Position numbers and translations under genes: made by a program. This document shows, one piece after another, positions 43,805-55,778 of a stretch of 64,000 nucleotides of DNA; within the stretch, counting starts at the first letter, position 1; the number at the start of each line of letters is the position of its first letter. Source of the DNA: Stagnimonas aquatica (lineage in GTDB: Bacteria > Pseudomonadota > Gammaproteobacteria > Nevskiales > Nevskiaceae); contig NZ_RJVO01000003.1 of assembly GCF_003730135.1 (NCBI RefSeq), positions 434,001-498,000 of the forward strand. Direction: 5' to 3'. The notes beneath the pieces are model-generated. The model saw only the letters and a list, made by a program, of their open reading frames with translations. It made no database searches and had not been told where the DNA came from.

Positions 43805-45955
43805 ATGTATCAAGGCCAATCAATCCAGGTCACGAAGCTGGACGGCGGGATCGCCGAACTCTGCTTCGACAACAAGACGGACTCCGTCAACAAGTTCGAC
43901 CTGCGCACCGTCACCGAGCTTTCCGAAGCGGCCAAGGTGCTGGCTGCCGACAGCAGCCTGACCGGCCTGCTGGTCAGCTCCGGCAAGGACGTGTTCATCG
44001 TCGGCGCCGACATCACCGAATTCGGCAAGAACTTCCAGCAGTCCGAGGAAGAGATCGCCAAGTGGGCGCTGGAGGCCAACCAGATCTTCAACGCCATTGA
44101 AGATTTGCCGGTGCCCTCGGTGGCCGCGATCAACGGCATCGCCCTCGGTGGCGGTCTGGAAATGGCCCTGGCCGTGGACTACCGCGTGATGAGCGACAAG
44201 GCCCAGATCGGCCTGCCGGAAACCAAGCTGGGCATCATCCCCGGCTTCGGCGGCACCGTGCGCCTGCCGCGCCTGATCGGCGCCGACAACGCCATCGAGT
44301 GGATCGCCGGCGGTGAGCAGCAGAAGGCTGCGGCCGCGCTCAAGGTACATGCGGTGGACGGCGTGGTGGCCGGCGACAAGCTCAAGGCCGCCGCGATCAA
44401 GCTGCTCAAGGCCGCCCAGGCCGGTCAGTTCGACTGGAAGGCCCGCCGCGAGCAGAAGAAGAGCAAGCTCAACCTCGACAACCTCAGCGGCATGATGGTG
44501 TTCTCCACCGCCAAGGGCTTCATCGCTGGCAAGGCTGGCAAGAACTACCCGGCGCCGGTTGCTGCGGTGTCCGCCATCGAGAAGGCCGCCAGCAAGGGCC
44601 GCGACGAGGCGCTGAAGATCGAAGCCGCCGCCTTCGCCAAGCTGGCCAAGACCACGGTGTCCGACGCGCTGATCGCGCTGTTCCTCAACGACCAGCTGCT
44701 GAAGAAGAAGGCCAAGGCCGCCGGCAAGATCGCCCGTCCGGTCAAGCACGCGGCGGTGCTGGGCGCCGGCATCATGGGTGGCGGCATCGCCTACCAGAGC
44801 GCCTCGCGCGGCACGCCGATCATCATGAAGGACATCGCCGAGAAGTCGCTGGAACTCGGCATGGGCGAGGCCAACAAGCTGCTGTCCACCCAGGTTGACC
44901 GCAAGAAGCTCACCCCGGCCAAGGCTGGCGAGATTCTCGGCACCATCCGCCCGACGCTCAACTACGGCGATTTCGGCGGCGTCGACATCGTTGTCGAGGC
45001 GGTGGTCGAGAACCCCAAGATCAAGAAGAGCGTGCTTGCCGAGGTCGAGGGTATCGTCAAGGAAGGCACCATCATCGCCTCCAACACCTCCTCAATCTCC
45101 ATCGACGAGCTGGCCACGGCGCTGAAGAAGCCCGAGAACTTCCTCGGCATGCACTTCTTCAACCCGGTGCACAAGATGCCGCTGGTGGAAGTGATCTACG
45201 GCGAGAAGACCTCCAAGGAGGCGATTGCCACCGTGGTGGCCTACGCCACCGCCATGGGCAAGAGCGCGGTGGTGGTGAAGAACTGCCCCGGCTTCCTGGT
45301 CAACCGCATCCTCTCGCCTTACTTCGGTGGCTGGGCCGCACTGATGCGCGACGGCGCCGACTTCCAGAAGATCGACAAGGTGATGGAAACCTTCGGCTGG
45401 CCGATGGGCCCGGCCTATCTGCAGGACGTGGTCGGTATCGACACCGGCCACCACGTCGGTGACGTGCTGGCCGAAGGCTACCCCGACCGCATGGCCAAGA
45501 CCTTCCGTACCGCCATGGACGTGATGTACGAAGCCAAGCGCTTTGGCCAGAAGAACGGTATCGGCTTCTACAAGTACTCGACCGACCCCAAGGGCAAGCC
45601 GAAGAAGGAAGTCGCGGCCGACAGCTACGAGCTGCTCAAGGCCGTGCAGCCGGAAGGCCAGAAAGACTTCAGCGACGAGGAGATCGTCGACCGTCTGATG
45701 CTGCCGATGATCATCGAGACCGTGCGCTGCCTGGACGAGGGCATCGTCGAGACCGTGCAGGAAGCCGACATGGGCCTGATCCTGGGCATCGGCTTCCCGC
45801 CGTTCCGTGGCGGCGCGCTCAAGTACGCCGATACCGTTGGCCTCGCCACCATCATCGAGAAGTGCGCCAAGTACGCGCACCTGGGCAAGATCTACGAGCC
45901 CACCGAGTCGATGAAGAAACTGGCCGCCGAAGGCAAGACCTACTACACGAAGTAA
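43805..45955 (+). CDS. fadB: Fatty acid oxidation complex alpha subunit FadB
   Basis: 716 aa multifunctional enzyme: enoyl-CoA hydratase/isomerase at the N-terminus (about 1-190, [19 protein letters not shown]) and 3-hydroxyacyl-CoA dehydrogenase at the C-terminus (about 310-700). The dehydrogenase NAD motif is [16 protein letters not shown], with [16 protein letters not shown] and [11 protein letters not shown] following. With FadA it forms the alpha2beta2 beta-oxidation complex. ATG 43805 gives the standard MYQGQSIQV start. fadA begins 42 nt downstream. Confidence 0.95.
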   Translation: MYQGQSIQVTKLDGGIAELCFDNKTDSVNKFDLRTVTELSEAAKVLAADSSLTGLLVSSGKDVFIVGADITEFGKNFQQSEEEIAKWALEANQIFNAIEDLPVPSVAAINGIALGGGLEMALAVDYRVMSDKAQIGLPETKLGIIPGFGGTVRLPRLIGADNAIEWIAGGEQQKAAAALKVHAVDGVVAGDKLKAAAIKLLKAAQAGQFDWKARREQKKSKLNLDNLSGMMVFSTAKGFIAGKAGKNYPAPVAAVSAIEKAASKGRDEALKIEAAAFAKLAKTTVSDALIALFLNDQLLKKKAKAAGKIARPVKHAAVLGAGIMGGGIAYQSASRGTPIIMKDIAEKSLELGMGEANKLLSTQVDRKKLTPAKAGEILGTIRPTLNYGDFGGVDIVVEAVVENPKIKKSVLAEVEGIVKEGTIIASNTSSISIDELATALKKPENFLGMHFFNPVHKMPLVEVIYGEKTSKEAIATVVAYATAMGKSAVVVKNCPGFLVNRILSPYFGGWAALMRDGADFQKIDKVMETFGWPMGPAYLQDVVGIDTGHHVGDVLAEGYPDRMAKTFRTAMDVMYEAKRFGQKNGIGFYKYSTDPKGKPKKEVAADSYELLKAVQPEGQKDFSDEEIVDRLMLPMIIETVRCLDEGIVETVQEADMGLILGIGFPPFRGGALKYADTVGLATIIEKCAKYAHLGKIYEPTESMKKLAAEGKTYYTK

Positions 45956-47158
<1,203 letters not shown>

Positions 47159-47175
47159 AGTCCGCTACGCGCGCA

Positions 47176-47209
47176 AAGAAAAGGCCGGGACTTCCCCGGC
47201 CTTTTTCTT
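47176..47209 (+). terminator. Intrinsic terminator after fadA
   Basis: GGCCGGG (47183-47189) pairs with CCCGGCC (47195-47201), flanked by an A-run and TTTTTCTT. It is 24 nt after the fadA stop. Confidence 0.9.
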
Positions 47210-47226
47210 GGGCGTCGCCTTCGCGG

Positions 47227-47499
47227 CTAGGGCCTGTCACCAATTAGAACATCGCTGCGGCGGAAGGCGGTTTTGGGGCAGTGCAAGGAAGCAAGAGTGC
47301 GCAATAGAGGGCCTATTGAAACTCTTGCTGACGTAGCAATGCCCCAAAACCGTCCCGCCCCAAGGGGTTGCTGGCCAAAAGCGCGTCATGCCGCGTTGCT
47401 CGCCTAGCAAAGGCGTCCAGCCTTTGCGTCGGCTCGCGCCTTGCCTGACGCGCTTTTGACCAGCAACGCAGCGACGTTCTAATTGGTGACAGGCCCTAG
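47227..47499. mobile_element. 273-bp MITE-like inverted-repeat element, no ORF
   Basis: The ends form a 24-bp perfect inverted repeat (47227-47250 and 47476-47499), extending to 32 of 33 matching positions. Between them lie two long hairpins: about 47266-47355 (GGCGGTTTTGGGGCA pairing with a near-perfect copy) and 47368-47466 (21-bp arms, one mismatch). If the element proper starts at GGGCCTG, it is flanked on each side by TA, like the targets of IS5/IS427 or IS630 elements. No coding capacity. It fills the gap from the fadA terminator to the tetR stop. Confidence 0.75.
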
Positions 47500-48209
47500 G
47501 GCAGGGAGCCGCGGATCGCGACCTCGCCCTTCTTGCGCCGTGCCGAGGAGCCCTGCTGGATGCCGAAGGCCTGCACGCCGGCGGTCATCAGCCGGGCCGC
47601 GAAGGCGGCGGCGGCTTCCGGGTCGGGGCGCTTGGCAACCGACAGGGTGCGGCCGATCTCGAAACCGACGCCGAAGAAGGCCGAGGTCATCAGGTCGATG
47701 TCCAAGGGCGGGAAGATGCCGCGCTCGATGGCGTCGCTCAGGTCGGCCTTCAGCGCCCGCATGGGAATGCCGACCACGCTGTCCTGGAACAGGGTGCGTA
47801 CCGCATGCTCGTTGCGCATGATCAGACGGAAGAAGCCCGGATCCTCGGCGATGCGGGTGAACAGCGTCAGGAAGGCGCCGTGGATGAAGCTGTCGATGGT
47901 GTAGGCCTCGCCGCGCACCGCGTGCATCGCGGCATTGAGGTCGTTCATCCGGGTTTCCAGCACCGCGCGGAACAGCGTGTCCTTGTCCGGAAAGTAGTTG
48001 TAGAAGGTACCGGCGGCGAGTCCGGTCATGCGGATCACGTCGCGCACGGTGACCGCGTCGTAGCCCTGTTTGAGGAAGCACTTGCGCGCCGCCTCCAGGA
48101 TCGCCTCGCGGTTGGCCAGTTTGTTGCGCTCGCGCTTGCCGCCAGGACTGCTGGGCGGCGTTTGCGTGGCCGCTGCTGCCGGGCGGGCGAGGACTGATTT
48201 CTTGGCCAT
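47496..48209 (-). CDS. TetR/AcrR-family transcriptional regulator
   Basis: 237 aa. Basic N-terminal extension (about 1-25), then the TetR HTH (about 30-78) with TVRDVIRMTGLAAGTFYNYFPDKDTLF. The ligand-binding domain continues to about residue 215. The last residues and the TAG stop fall at the boundary of the inverted-repeat element: TA is the flanking dinucleotide and G the complement of the element's end base. Location between fadBA and an enoyl-CoA hydratase suggests control of fatty-acid genes. Confidence 0.88.
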   Translation of the reverse strand: MAKKSVLARPAAAATQTPPSSPGGKRERNKLANREAILEAARKCFLKQGYDAVTVRDVIRMTGLAAGTFYNYFPDKDTLFRAVLETRMNDLNAAMHAVRGEAYTIDSFIHGAFLTLFTRIAEDPGFFRLIMRNEHAVRTLFQDSVVGIPMRALKADLSDAIERGIFPPLDIDLMTSAFFGVGFEIGRTLSVAKRPDPEAAAAFAARLMTAGVQAFGIQQGSSARRKKGEVAIRGSLP

Positions 48210-48437
48210 CAGACCGCCCGGACGTACGCGAAAAAACCGGGCAGCCCAGCGGTGTGGGCGACGCCGACGATGGTCGGAAGCGGGGCCATGCAGGCGGGCT
48301 TTGGCGGGTTCGAATTCGGGAGAAAAGGCCGGTCGGCGGATGCAGCGTGATTCATTCGACCCGGGCTCCTCCCTGGCGTTGGTGACAGGCGAATGCTGCG
48401 CCCGCGACCGCGCCAGCGTCAAGGATGAAGTCCCGGT

Positions 48438-48478
48438 CTTTGCTGCGCTACACCATGGCCTGGCAGAACGCAGCAAAG
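48438..48478. repeat. 10-bp inverted repeat downstream of the enoyl-CoA hydratase gene
   Basis: CTTTGCTGCG (48438-48447) and CGCAGCAAAG (48469-48478) are exact inverted repeats with a 21-nt loop and outer CCGG pairs. They lie in the 281-nt gap between tetR and the enoyl-CoA hydratase gene. I see no gene in that gap. Confidence 0.45.
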
Positions 48479-48490
48479 GCCCGGTGTTGC

Positions 48491-49264
48491 TCAGTTGAAG
48501 CTGGAGAAATCCGGCTTGCGCTTCTGCATGAATGCGGAGATCGCTTCGCGGGCTTCCGGCTCGTGCAGCATCGCCATGAAATGCGCGGCTTCGAAGTCGA
48601 TGGACTCATTCACCGTGGCCAGGCTCCACTTCTTGAGCAGCATCTTGGTGATGCGGATGGCGCGTGGCGGCATCGCCGCAATCTGCCGCGCCTTGGCCAG
48701 CGCGGTGGCTTCGACCTCGGCATTCGGCAGCAGCGCATTGACCAGGCCACACTCAAGCGCCTTCTTGGCGCTGAAGCCTTCACCCAGCATCAGCAACTCG
48801 GCGGCACGGGCATGCCCCATCAGCCGTGGCAGCAGATAGCTGGAGGCAAATTCAGGGCAGATGCCCAGGCTGGAGAACGGCATGTTGAGCTTGGTCTGCT
48901 CGCCGCAGTAGACCAGGTCGCAGTGCAGCAGCAGGGTGACGCCCACGCCGACGGCAATGCCGCTGGCGCCGGCCACCACCGGCTTCTCCAGATTTGCCAG
49001 CGAGCGCATGAAGCGCATCACCGGGCTGTCGGGGCCGCTGGGCGGGACGGCGAGGAAATCGGCCAGGTCGTTGCCGGCGGTGAAGCAATCCGGCTGTCCC
49101 AGGATCAGTACCACGCGCACTTCCGGGTTGCTGTTGGCCGCCGTGAAGGCTTCTGCCAGCGCGGTGTACATGGCCCCGGTGAGGGCGTTCTTCTTGTCGG
49201 CGCGGTTGAAGCGGACGGTCAGTACACGGTCTTCCAGGTGGGTGACGACATGGGCCTCTGACAT
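48491..49264 (-). CDS. Enoyl-CoA hydratase/isomerase family protein
   Basis: 257 aa crotonase. It has FNRADKKNALTGAMY near residue 20, the oxyanion-hole segment FTAGNDLADF (about 62) and ASGIAVGVGVTLLLHCDLVYC. The second catalytic Glu position is not of standard hydratase form (NMPFSSLGICPEFASSYLL), closer to PaaG-like isomerases. The role is likely in fatty or aromatic acyl-CoA breakdown. ATG 49264 is used. Confidence 0.88.
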   Translation of the reverse strand: MSEAHVVTHLEDRVLTVRFNRADKKNALTGAMYTALAEAFTAANSNPEVRVVLILGQPDCFTAGNDLADFLAVPPSGPDSPVMRFMRSLANLEKPVVAGASGIAVGVGVTLLLHCDLVYCGEQTKLNMPFSSLGICPEFASSYLLPRLMGHARAAELLMLGEGFSAKKALECGLVNALLPNAEVEATALAKARQIAAMPPRAIRITKMLLKKWSLATVNESIDFEAAHFMAMLHEPEAREAISAFMQKRKPDFSSFN

Positions 49265-49346
49265 GGGTTTCCTTGGATGGGCTGGTGAATGGACGGTGAA
49301 ATTCTGGACCAGTCGCCGGCACCGCGCCTGATCCATTCGAGGCAAC

Positions 49347-49373
49347 AAAAAGGCCGCTCGCGGCGGCCTTTTT
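49347..49373. terminator. Terminator between ilvB and the enoyl-CoA hydratase gene
   Basis: AAAAAGGCCGC-TCGCG-GCGGCCTTTTT is a symmetric stem with T-runs on both strands, 13 nt past the ilvB stop. It would terminate minus-strand ilvB transcripts. Confidence 0.88.
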
Positions 49374-49385
49374 GCTGGATGTAGT

Positions 49386-51230
49386 TCAGAACAGGTCGGC
49401 CTTGTCCTGCTTGACCGGCTCGGCGCCACCGGTGCGCGCGGCGATCCAGGGGCCGGTGATCATCTGCCCATAGCTCATGCCGGGGCCGACCATCGGATAG
49501 ACGCTGGCCATCGGGTCGATCATCACCTCCAGGAACGCCGGCCCGGGGAAGGCCAGGAACTCGGCGACCGTGGCCGCCAGGTCTTCCTTCTTCTCGACCC
49601 GGCGCGCGAACTCGTAGCCGTCGGCCTGTACCGCCTTGATGAAGTCCTTGCGGTGCAGCGACTTGTCGGAGCCCGAATAGCGGCTCTCGAAGAACAGCCG
49701 CTGCCACTGCTTGACCATGCCGTCGCCGTTGTTGTTCAGCACCACCACCTTCACCGGCAGGTTGTAGGTGGTCGCGGTCTCCAGCTCGCCGAGGTTCATG
49801 CGGATCGAGGCGTCGCCGTCGATGTCGATGACCACCTTGTCCGGGCAGGCGAAAGCAGCCCCGATGGCCGCCGGCAGACCGAAGCCCATGGTGCCCATGG
49901 AGCCGGAGGTCAGCCACAGGCGGGGATGCTTGAAGTCGAAGTACTGCGCCGCCCACATCTGGTGCTGGCCGACGCCAGTGGCGACCACCGCCTCGCCGCC
50001 GGTAACCGCGTTCAGCGCTTCGATCACCGCGTGCGGCTGGATGTAGTCGCCGCCGCGCTCGTAGTTGAGCGCATGGGTCTTCTTGAGCGCGGCGATGTGC
50101 TGGTGCCAGTCGCCGTACTCGGGACGGAAGCCCTGTGCATCCAGGTAGGTACGCAGGTCCTCGAGAGCGTTGTTGAGCTCGCCGACGTGATGCCACTGCA
50201 CGCGCTTGACCTTGTTGATCTCGCTGGGATCGACATCGAAGTGGGCGATCCAGCGGGCATTGGGAGCGAACTTGGCCGGTACGCCGGCAACCCGGTCGTC
50301 GAAGCGGGCGCCGATGGCTATCAGTGCATCACAGTCGTCCACCGCATAGTTGGCGAAGGCGGTGCCGTGCATGCCCAGCATGTGCAGCGCGCGCGGCGCG
50401 GTGGTGTCGTAGGCGCCGATGCCCATCAGGGTGGTGGTCACCGGAATGCCGTAGGCATCGGCAAAGGCGGTGAGCGCGGCACTGGCTTCACCGTGGATGA
50501 CGCCACCGCCAGCGTAGATCAGCGGCCGCCGCGCACCACGCAGCAGGTCCGCGAACTGTGCTTTCTGAGCCTCGGAAAGACGGCTGGAGGTCACCTTGGC
50601 GAGCCGCTGACGGTAGCCGGGGATGGCCAGGTTGCCCTGCCCCTGGAAATGGCCGCTCCAGTTCTGCACGTCCTTGGGGATGTCCACCACCACCGGCCCG
50701 GGACGGCCGGTGCGGGCTATCTCGAAGGCGGTGCGGACGGTGGCTTCCAGCTGGCTGGCGTCGGTGACCAGGAACACGTGCTTGGCGCAGGGGCCCATGA
50801 TCGCGCTGATCGGCGCTTCCTGGAATCCGTCGGAGCCGATGGCGGCGGTCGGCACCTGGCCGCAGAGCACGACGATCGGAATCGAGTCGGCCATGCAGTC
50901 GCGCACCGGGGTGACGGTGTTGGTGGCGCCGGGGCCGCTGGTGACCAGGCAGACGCCGACTTTGCCGGAGGCGCGGGCGTAGCCGGCGGCCATGAAGCCG
51001 GCGGCCTGCTCGTTGGCAGGCACGATCAGCGGCATCGGCTCGTGGCCATCGCTGTCCAGATTGCCCTGGTTGTAGCGGAACACCGCGTCGTAGGTGGGCA
51101 GGATCGCGCCACCGGAGTAGCCGAAGATCGCGCTGACGCCCTCGTCGGCCAGGATCTGGACGACGATCTCGGCACCCGTCATGGCCTGACCGGATTTCGG
51201 GTGCGGGGAGAGCGGGCTGGCGGCGTTCAT
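49386..51230 (-). CDS. ilvB: Acetolactate synthase large subunit
   Basis: 614 aa TPP enzyme, first common step of valine/leucine/isoleucine synthesis. N-terminal TPP pyrimidine domain with GYSGGAILPTYDA and PANEQAAGFMAAGYARASG; central FAD-type domain with MGIGAYDTTAPRALHMLGMHGT; C-terminal TPP diphosphate motif GDASIRMNLGELETATTYNLPVKVVVLNN (read in parts). Full length for a biosynthetic enzyme. Its regulatory subunit ilvH lies 2.9 kb away on the other strand. Confidence 0.95.
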   Translation of the reverse strand: MNAASPLSPHPKSGQAMTGAEIVVQILADEGVSAIFGYSGGAILPTYDAVFRYNQGNLDSDGHEPMPLIVPANEQAAGFMAAGYARASGKVGVCLVTSGPGATNTVTPVRDCMADSIPIVVLCGQVPTAAIGSDGFQEAPISAIMGPCAKHVFLVTDASQLEATVRTAFEIARTGRPGPVVVDIPKDVQNWSGHFQGQGNLAIPGYRQRLAKVTSSRLSEAQKAQFADLLRGARRPLIYAGGGVIHGEASAALTAFADAYGIPVTTTLMGIGAYDTTAPRALHMLGMHGTAFANYAVDDCDALIAIGARFDDRVAGVPAKFAPNARWIAHFDVDPSEINKVKRVQWHHVGELNNALEDLRTYLDAQGFRPEYGDWHQHIAALKKTHALNYERGGDYIQPHAVIEALNAVTGGEAVVATGVGQHQMWAAQYFDFKHPRLWLTSGSMGTMGFGLPAAIGAAFACPDKVVIDIDGDASIRMNLGELETATTYNLPVKVVVLNNNGDGMVKQWQRLFFESRYSGSDKSLHRKDFIKAVQADGYEFARRVEKKEDLAATVAEFLAFPGPAFLEVMIDPMASVYPMVGPGMSYGQMITGPWIAARTGGAEPVKQDKADLF

Positions 51231-51301
51231 GACGGTCTCGGTGTATGCCGCAGACCCGGGCCGGATCTGCAGCGGATCAGGCTGCTTGCTTGGGGGCGCG
51301 G

Positions 51302-51427
51302 TTTATAGCATTTCCGGGCCTGCGCCGCAGTGGGTGCCGCGCCCGATGCTTTTGCCGCCGGGGCAGGGTGAAGGGCTGACATCGTTGTCAGAAACCGGCC
51401 ATTGCCTGGGCGCCGGATTTGGCGCCC
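51302..51427 (-). promoter_or_regulatory. ilvB upstream region with -10 and two inverted repeats
   Basis: On the minus strand TATAAA (51307-51302) is a good -10 about 70 nt before ilvB, with no strong -35. Two inverted repeats follow: CTGACA/TGTCAG (51376-51391) and GGGCGCC/GGCGCCC (51408-51427). The second lies 20 nt after the TpsB stop and may be its 3' hairpin. No leader peptide seen. Confidence 0.35.
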
Positions 51428-51447
51428 ATCGAACCGTTTGCTGGCCT

Positions 51448-52944
51448 TCAGAGGTCGGCAGCCAGCCGGAAGAACAATCCGGCCCGGGCGCCTTCCAGCA
51501 GCCGTGGGTCGCCACGCTCGACGAACGGCAGGCCGCTGCTCAGGCTCGCCGACCAGCTGCGGCGGTAACGCAGGTCCAAAGACAGGGCGAAGTCGGCCAG
51601 CGTGCCGTCCGGGCTGTTCTCGCGGTCGCTGCGTCCCCATTCGACATGCACGGCGGGCGTCAGCTGCAGACTCTTGTAGGCCGGCAGTGGCCACAGACTG
51701 GAGAGTCGGGCGTAGGCGCCACGGTCCCCCAGAGCGGCGCCCGGGTAATAGGCCCGAACCAGCTGCGGGCCGCCCAGCGCCCAGAGCTGGGCATCGGGAA
51801 GGCGGTCGTCGCTCCACTGGCCGGCGAGCTGGGTTTCCAGCGCCAGCGAGGGCAGCAGACGCCAGCGGGCGCCGAATCCGAGCCGGGTCAGCTGATAGTC
51901 GAGCACGGAGGCGCCAGCGGGGGTGGGGTCCCCGCCTAAACCCTGACGCAGCAGCAGGCTGCCGTCGTAGTCGAGCCGCTTGCCCAGCACGGTGGCGGTG
52001 GCGGTGCGCTGCAGGGTGGCGGACAGCGAGGGATAGCGCTCCTGGCGCAGCAGTTGCTCGTCGGAGTTGCGGTACAGCGACTGCTGGGTGAGATCCAGCT
52101 TCAATTCGGTGGTCCAGCGCACCCGGAAGTTGGCCTTCGGCACGGCCAGCCAGCTGAGCTCGTAGTAGTCCTGCTCGCCGTCCAGCAGACCGGCGGGATC
52201 GCGGACCCGGTAGTCGAACCGACGGGCGCCGAGGCTGAACAGCCCCTGCGGACGGAACAGGCTCGCTGATACGCCCTGTTCGTGGTAGTCGGCGTTGCCG
52301 CCCTGGAACAGACGGTCCGACTCCCGCCAGAACAGGCCGAACTCGGCGCCGGAGACGGTATCCATGCGCACATCGAGGTCCACGAACCGACGGCCGACGT
52401 AGCGGTTGCCGGGATTGCCCACTGCCACCCGCACCTTGCCCCGGTCTCCCTGTGGAAAGCTGTGCAAGTCCATGCGCAGCTCCTCGCCGTCCGGCAATAG
52501 CCGTGCACCCGCGCGCAGACCGGCGCGGTCGGCGTGCAGGCCGGCCAGGGTGCGCCGAGGTTCGAGGTCGCTGGCGCGCAGCGGCCGGCGGCTGCCGGCC
52601 AGGGGCTTGAAGTAGTCCAGCATCGGCGCCTCGCCGTCGACTGCGGTCAGGGGCACCGGGATCAGCCAGACCTGCAGGCTGCCGTCGGCCTGCTCCAGGT
52701 AGTAGGTGCGCACGCTCAGATAGCCGGCGGCGACCATCAGATAGGGCAGCCGTCGCAGGGCGTCCTCGGCGCTACTGCTCTGCAGCAGGCTGTGACGCAG
52801 CTCGTCGACGTCGACATCCGCCGGCAGCTGCAGGCTCAGCTGCCGCCCCTGGACCTGGACGTCCAGCTGCCGGCCGACAGCACGGCGCGTGGGCGCGAGC
52901 ACGACGGGCTCGGGCGGCGCGGGTAGGGGAAGGTCTACGGGCAT
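51448..52944 (-). CDS. ShlB/FhaC-type (TpsB) outer-membrane transporter-like protein
   Basis: 498 aa. POTRA-like region (about 25-100) and a beta-barrel (about 150-498) with the family VRAYYPGAALGDRGAYARLSS motif (residues about 400-420, matching VRG...GD.G of loop L6) and alternating barrel strands up to a terminal FFRLAADL. Two-partner systems export a large adhesin or hemolysin (TpsA), but none is adjacent. No signal peptide is visible: the frame opens MPVDLPLPAPP and a stop lies upstream with no earlier start codon. Confidence 0.8.
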   Translation of the reverse strand: MPVDLPLPAPPEPVVLAPTRRAVGRQLDVQVQGRQLSLQLPADVDVDELRHSLLQSSSAEDALRRLPYLMVAAGYLSVRTYYLEQADGSLQVWLIPVPLTAVDGEAPMLDYFKPLAGSRRPLRASDLEPRRTLAGLHADRAGLRAGARLLPDGEELRMDLHSFPQGDRGKVRVAVGNPGNRYVGRRFVDLDVRMDTVSGAEFGLFWRESDRLFQGGNADYHEQGVSASLFRPQGLFSLGARRFDYRVRDPAGLLDGEQDYYELSWLAVPKANFRVRWTTELKLDLTQQSLYRNSDEQLLRQERYPSLSATLQRTATATVLGKRLDYDGSLLLRQGLGGDPTPAGASVLDYQLTRLGFGARWRLLPSLALETQLAGQWSDDRLPDAQLWALGGPQLVRAYYPGAALGDRGAYARLSSLWPLPAYKSLQLTPAVHVEWGRSDRENSPDGTLADFALSLDLRYRRSWSASLSSGLPFVERGDPRLLEGARAGLFFRLAADL

Positions 52945-53060
52945 GGGAGCTGGCTGGCAAACGCCATTATTGAGTCGGCCGGGCGTGCTTGGAAAGACGG
53001 TTGTCCGGGTTCCAGGGGCTCACCGGTGGCGGCATGGCGATGACGGCAGCGTCTCGGCGC

Positions 53061-53090
53061 TTGCCGCTCAACTACTATGGGTCGTATAAA
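53061..53090 (+). promoter_or_regulatory. Candidate sigma-70 promoter of the luxR-type gene
   Basis: TTGCCG (53061-53066), 18-bp spacer, TATAAA (53085-53090), about 110 nt before the regulator start, in a locally AT-rich stretch (53070-53125) that stands out from the GC-rich surroundings. Confidence 0.5.
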
Positions 53091-53201
53091 AACGGAAGGG
53101 TACTTAATAAATACGATAGCTACCTCCAGTCCACCCCGACACAATGCCCTCATTACAACAATGTTTGCCTGCTCTTGGTGAGCCCTCTGGGGAGAGTTGC
53201 G

Positions 53202-54014
53202 ATGCCTAGTCTTGCCGCCACACTGTATTCCGGGGTTTTCGAGCAGCAAGAGCAGTTCGCAGCTTGGGGGCTGTCCTGCCTGGTCGAGCGATTGCCCATG
53301 TCGCAATCGCGCTGGTGCCTGCTGACACCCTCCGGCATCCGGGAAATCTGCATGGCCGGCCTGGCCTCCAGCGACCCCGCCGCCGAGTTCACCACCTTGC
53401 GGATCGAGGTGCTGGAGCCGGTCGAAAACACCCGGCACGAATTCACCTGGCAGAAGGCGCTGCCGTCCAGCTTCAACGATGAGGAGCGCCGCTTTCTCCA
53501 GGAAAACCTCGAGCACCTGGTCAACGCCGAGCGTTTGTCGCGGCGCCTGCAGGGACTGCTGCGCCAGGCCCGAGGCGGCGACCCGGAACCCGTGGGCTTC
53601 GCCATCGTCAACGCCGAGGGGCTGATCGAGTCCTCAGACCGGGTGTTCGAAGATTACCTGCGCCGCGCCAATGACGACTGGGACGGCAGGCATCTGCCGT
53701 TTCCGCTCTCCTTCGAGGTCAAGGCCTACACCCAGGGCATTCCTCACGGCGGTCTGTTCTACCGGCTCGACCCGTTCGGCGACAAATGCCACGTGCGGGT
53801 CCGCCGCGACCGCCGTGCACCCAGCGTCAGTGGCCGGGAACTGCAAGTGGCGCGCAAGCTGGCCGGCGGCATGACCTTCAAGGAGATCGCCCGCGATCTC
53901 GGCCTGGCTCCCTCGACGGTCTCCACCCACGCCTACAACCTTTACGACAAGCTCGGCATCCGTCGCCGGGCGCAGCTGGTGGAGTGGGTGCACAAACAGT
54001 ACGGACGCGGCTAG
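53202..54014 (+). CDS. LuxR-type transcriptional regulator
   Basis: 270 aa. The C-terminal GerE/LuxR HTH (about 208-265) reads SGRELQVARKLAGGMTFKEIA with LAPSTVSTHAYNLYDKLGIRRRAQL. The N-terminal ~190 residues are not a recognisable autoinducer-binding or receiver domain. ATG 53202 follows GGGGAGAG at normal spacing; the in-frame sequence upstream is AT-rich and promoter-like, so the longer version is rejected. Target genes are unknown; neighbours are the TpsB-like gene (divergent) and ilvH. Confidence 0.83.
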   Translation: MPSLAATLYSGVFEQQEQFAAWGLSCLVERLPMSQSRWCLLTPSGIREICMAGLASSDPAAEFTTLRIEVLEPVENTRHEFTWQKALPSSFNDEERRFLQENLEHLVNAERLSRRLQGLLRQARGGDPEPVGFAIVNAEGLIESSDRVFEDYLRRANDDWDGRHLPFPLSFEVKAYTQGIPHGGLFYRLDPFGDKCHVRVRRDRRAPSVSGRELQVARKLAGGMTFKEIARDLGLAPSTVSTHAYNLYDKLGIRRRAQLVEWVHKQYGRG

Positions 54015-54131
54015 CCACGCCGAGCCTGGAGGCTGGTTCACGTCACCTTTAGTCGCGGAATCATTGCGTTTGCTGCGGTGCGACGCTAAGGTTCGCGTCC
54101 CCGAAAGACCGGGTGTACGGTTCCGCGGTCA

Positions 54132-55701
<1,570 letters not shown>

Positions 55702-55712
55702 GCCTGCAATCA

Positions 55713-55753
55713 ACACGGCGCGATTCATCCTTACGATGAATCGCGCCGTTTTG
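55713..55753 (+). terminator. Intrinsic terminator after ilvC
   Basis: A perfect 15-bp stem, ACGGCGCGATTCATC (55715-55729) with 55735-55749, loop CTTAC, followed by TTTT. It separates ilvC from the psd-like gene. Confidence 0.9.
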
Positions 55754-55778
55754 CGTCCAAGGCAAGCCGACCCCATCC

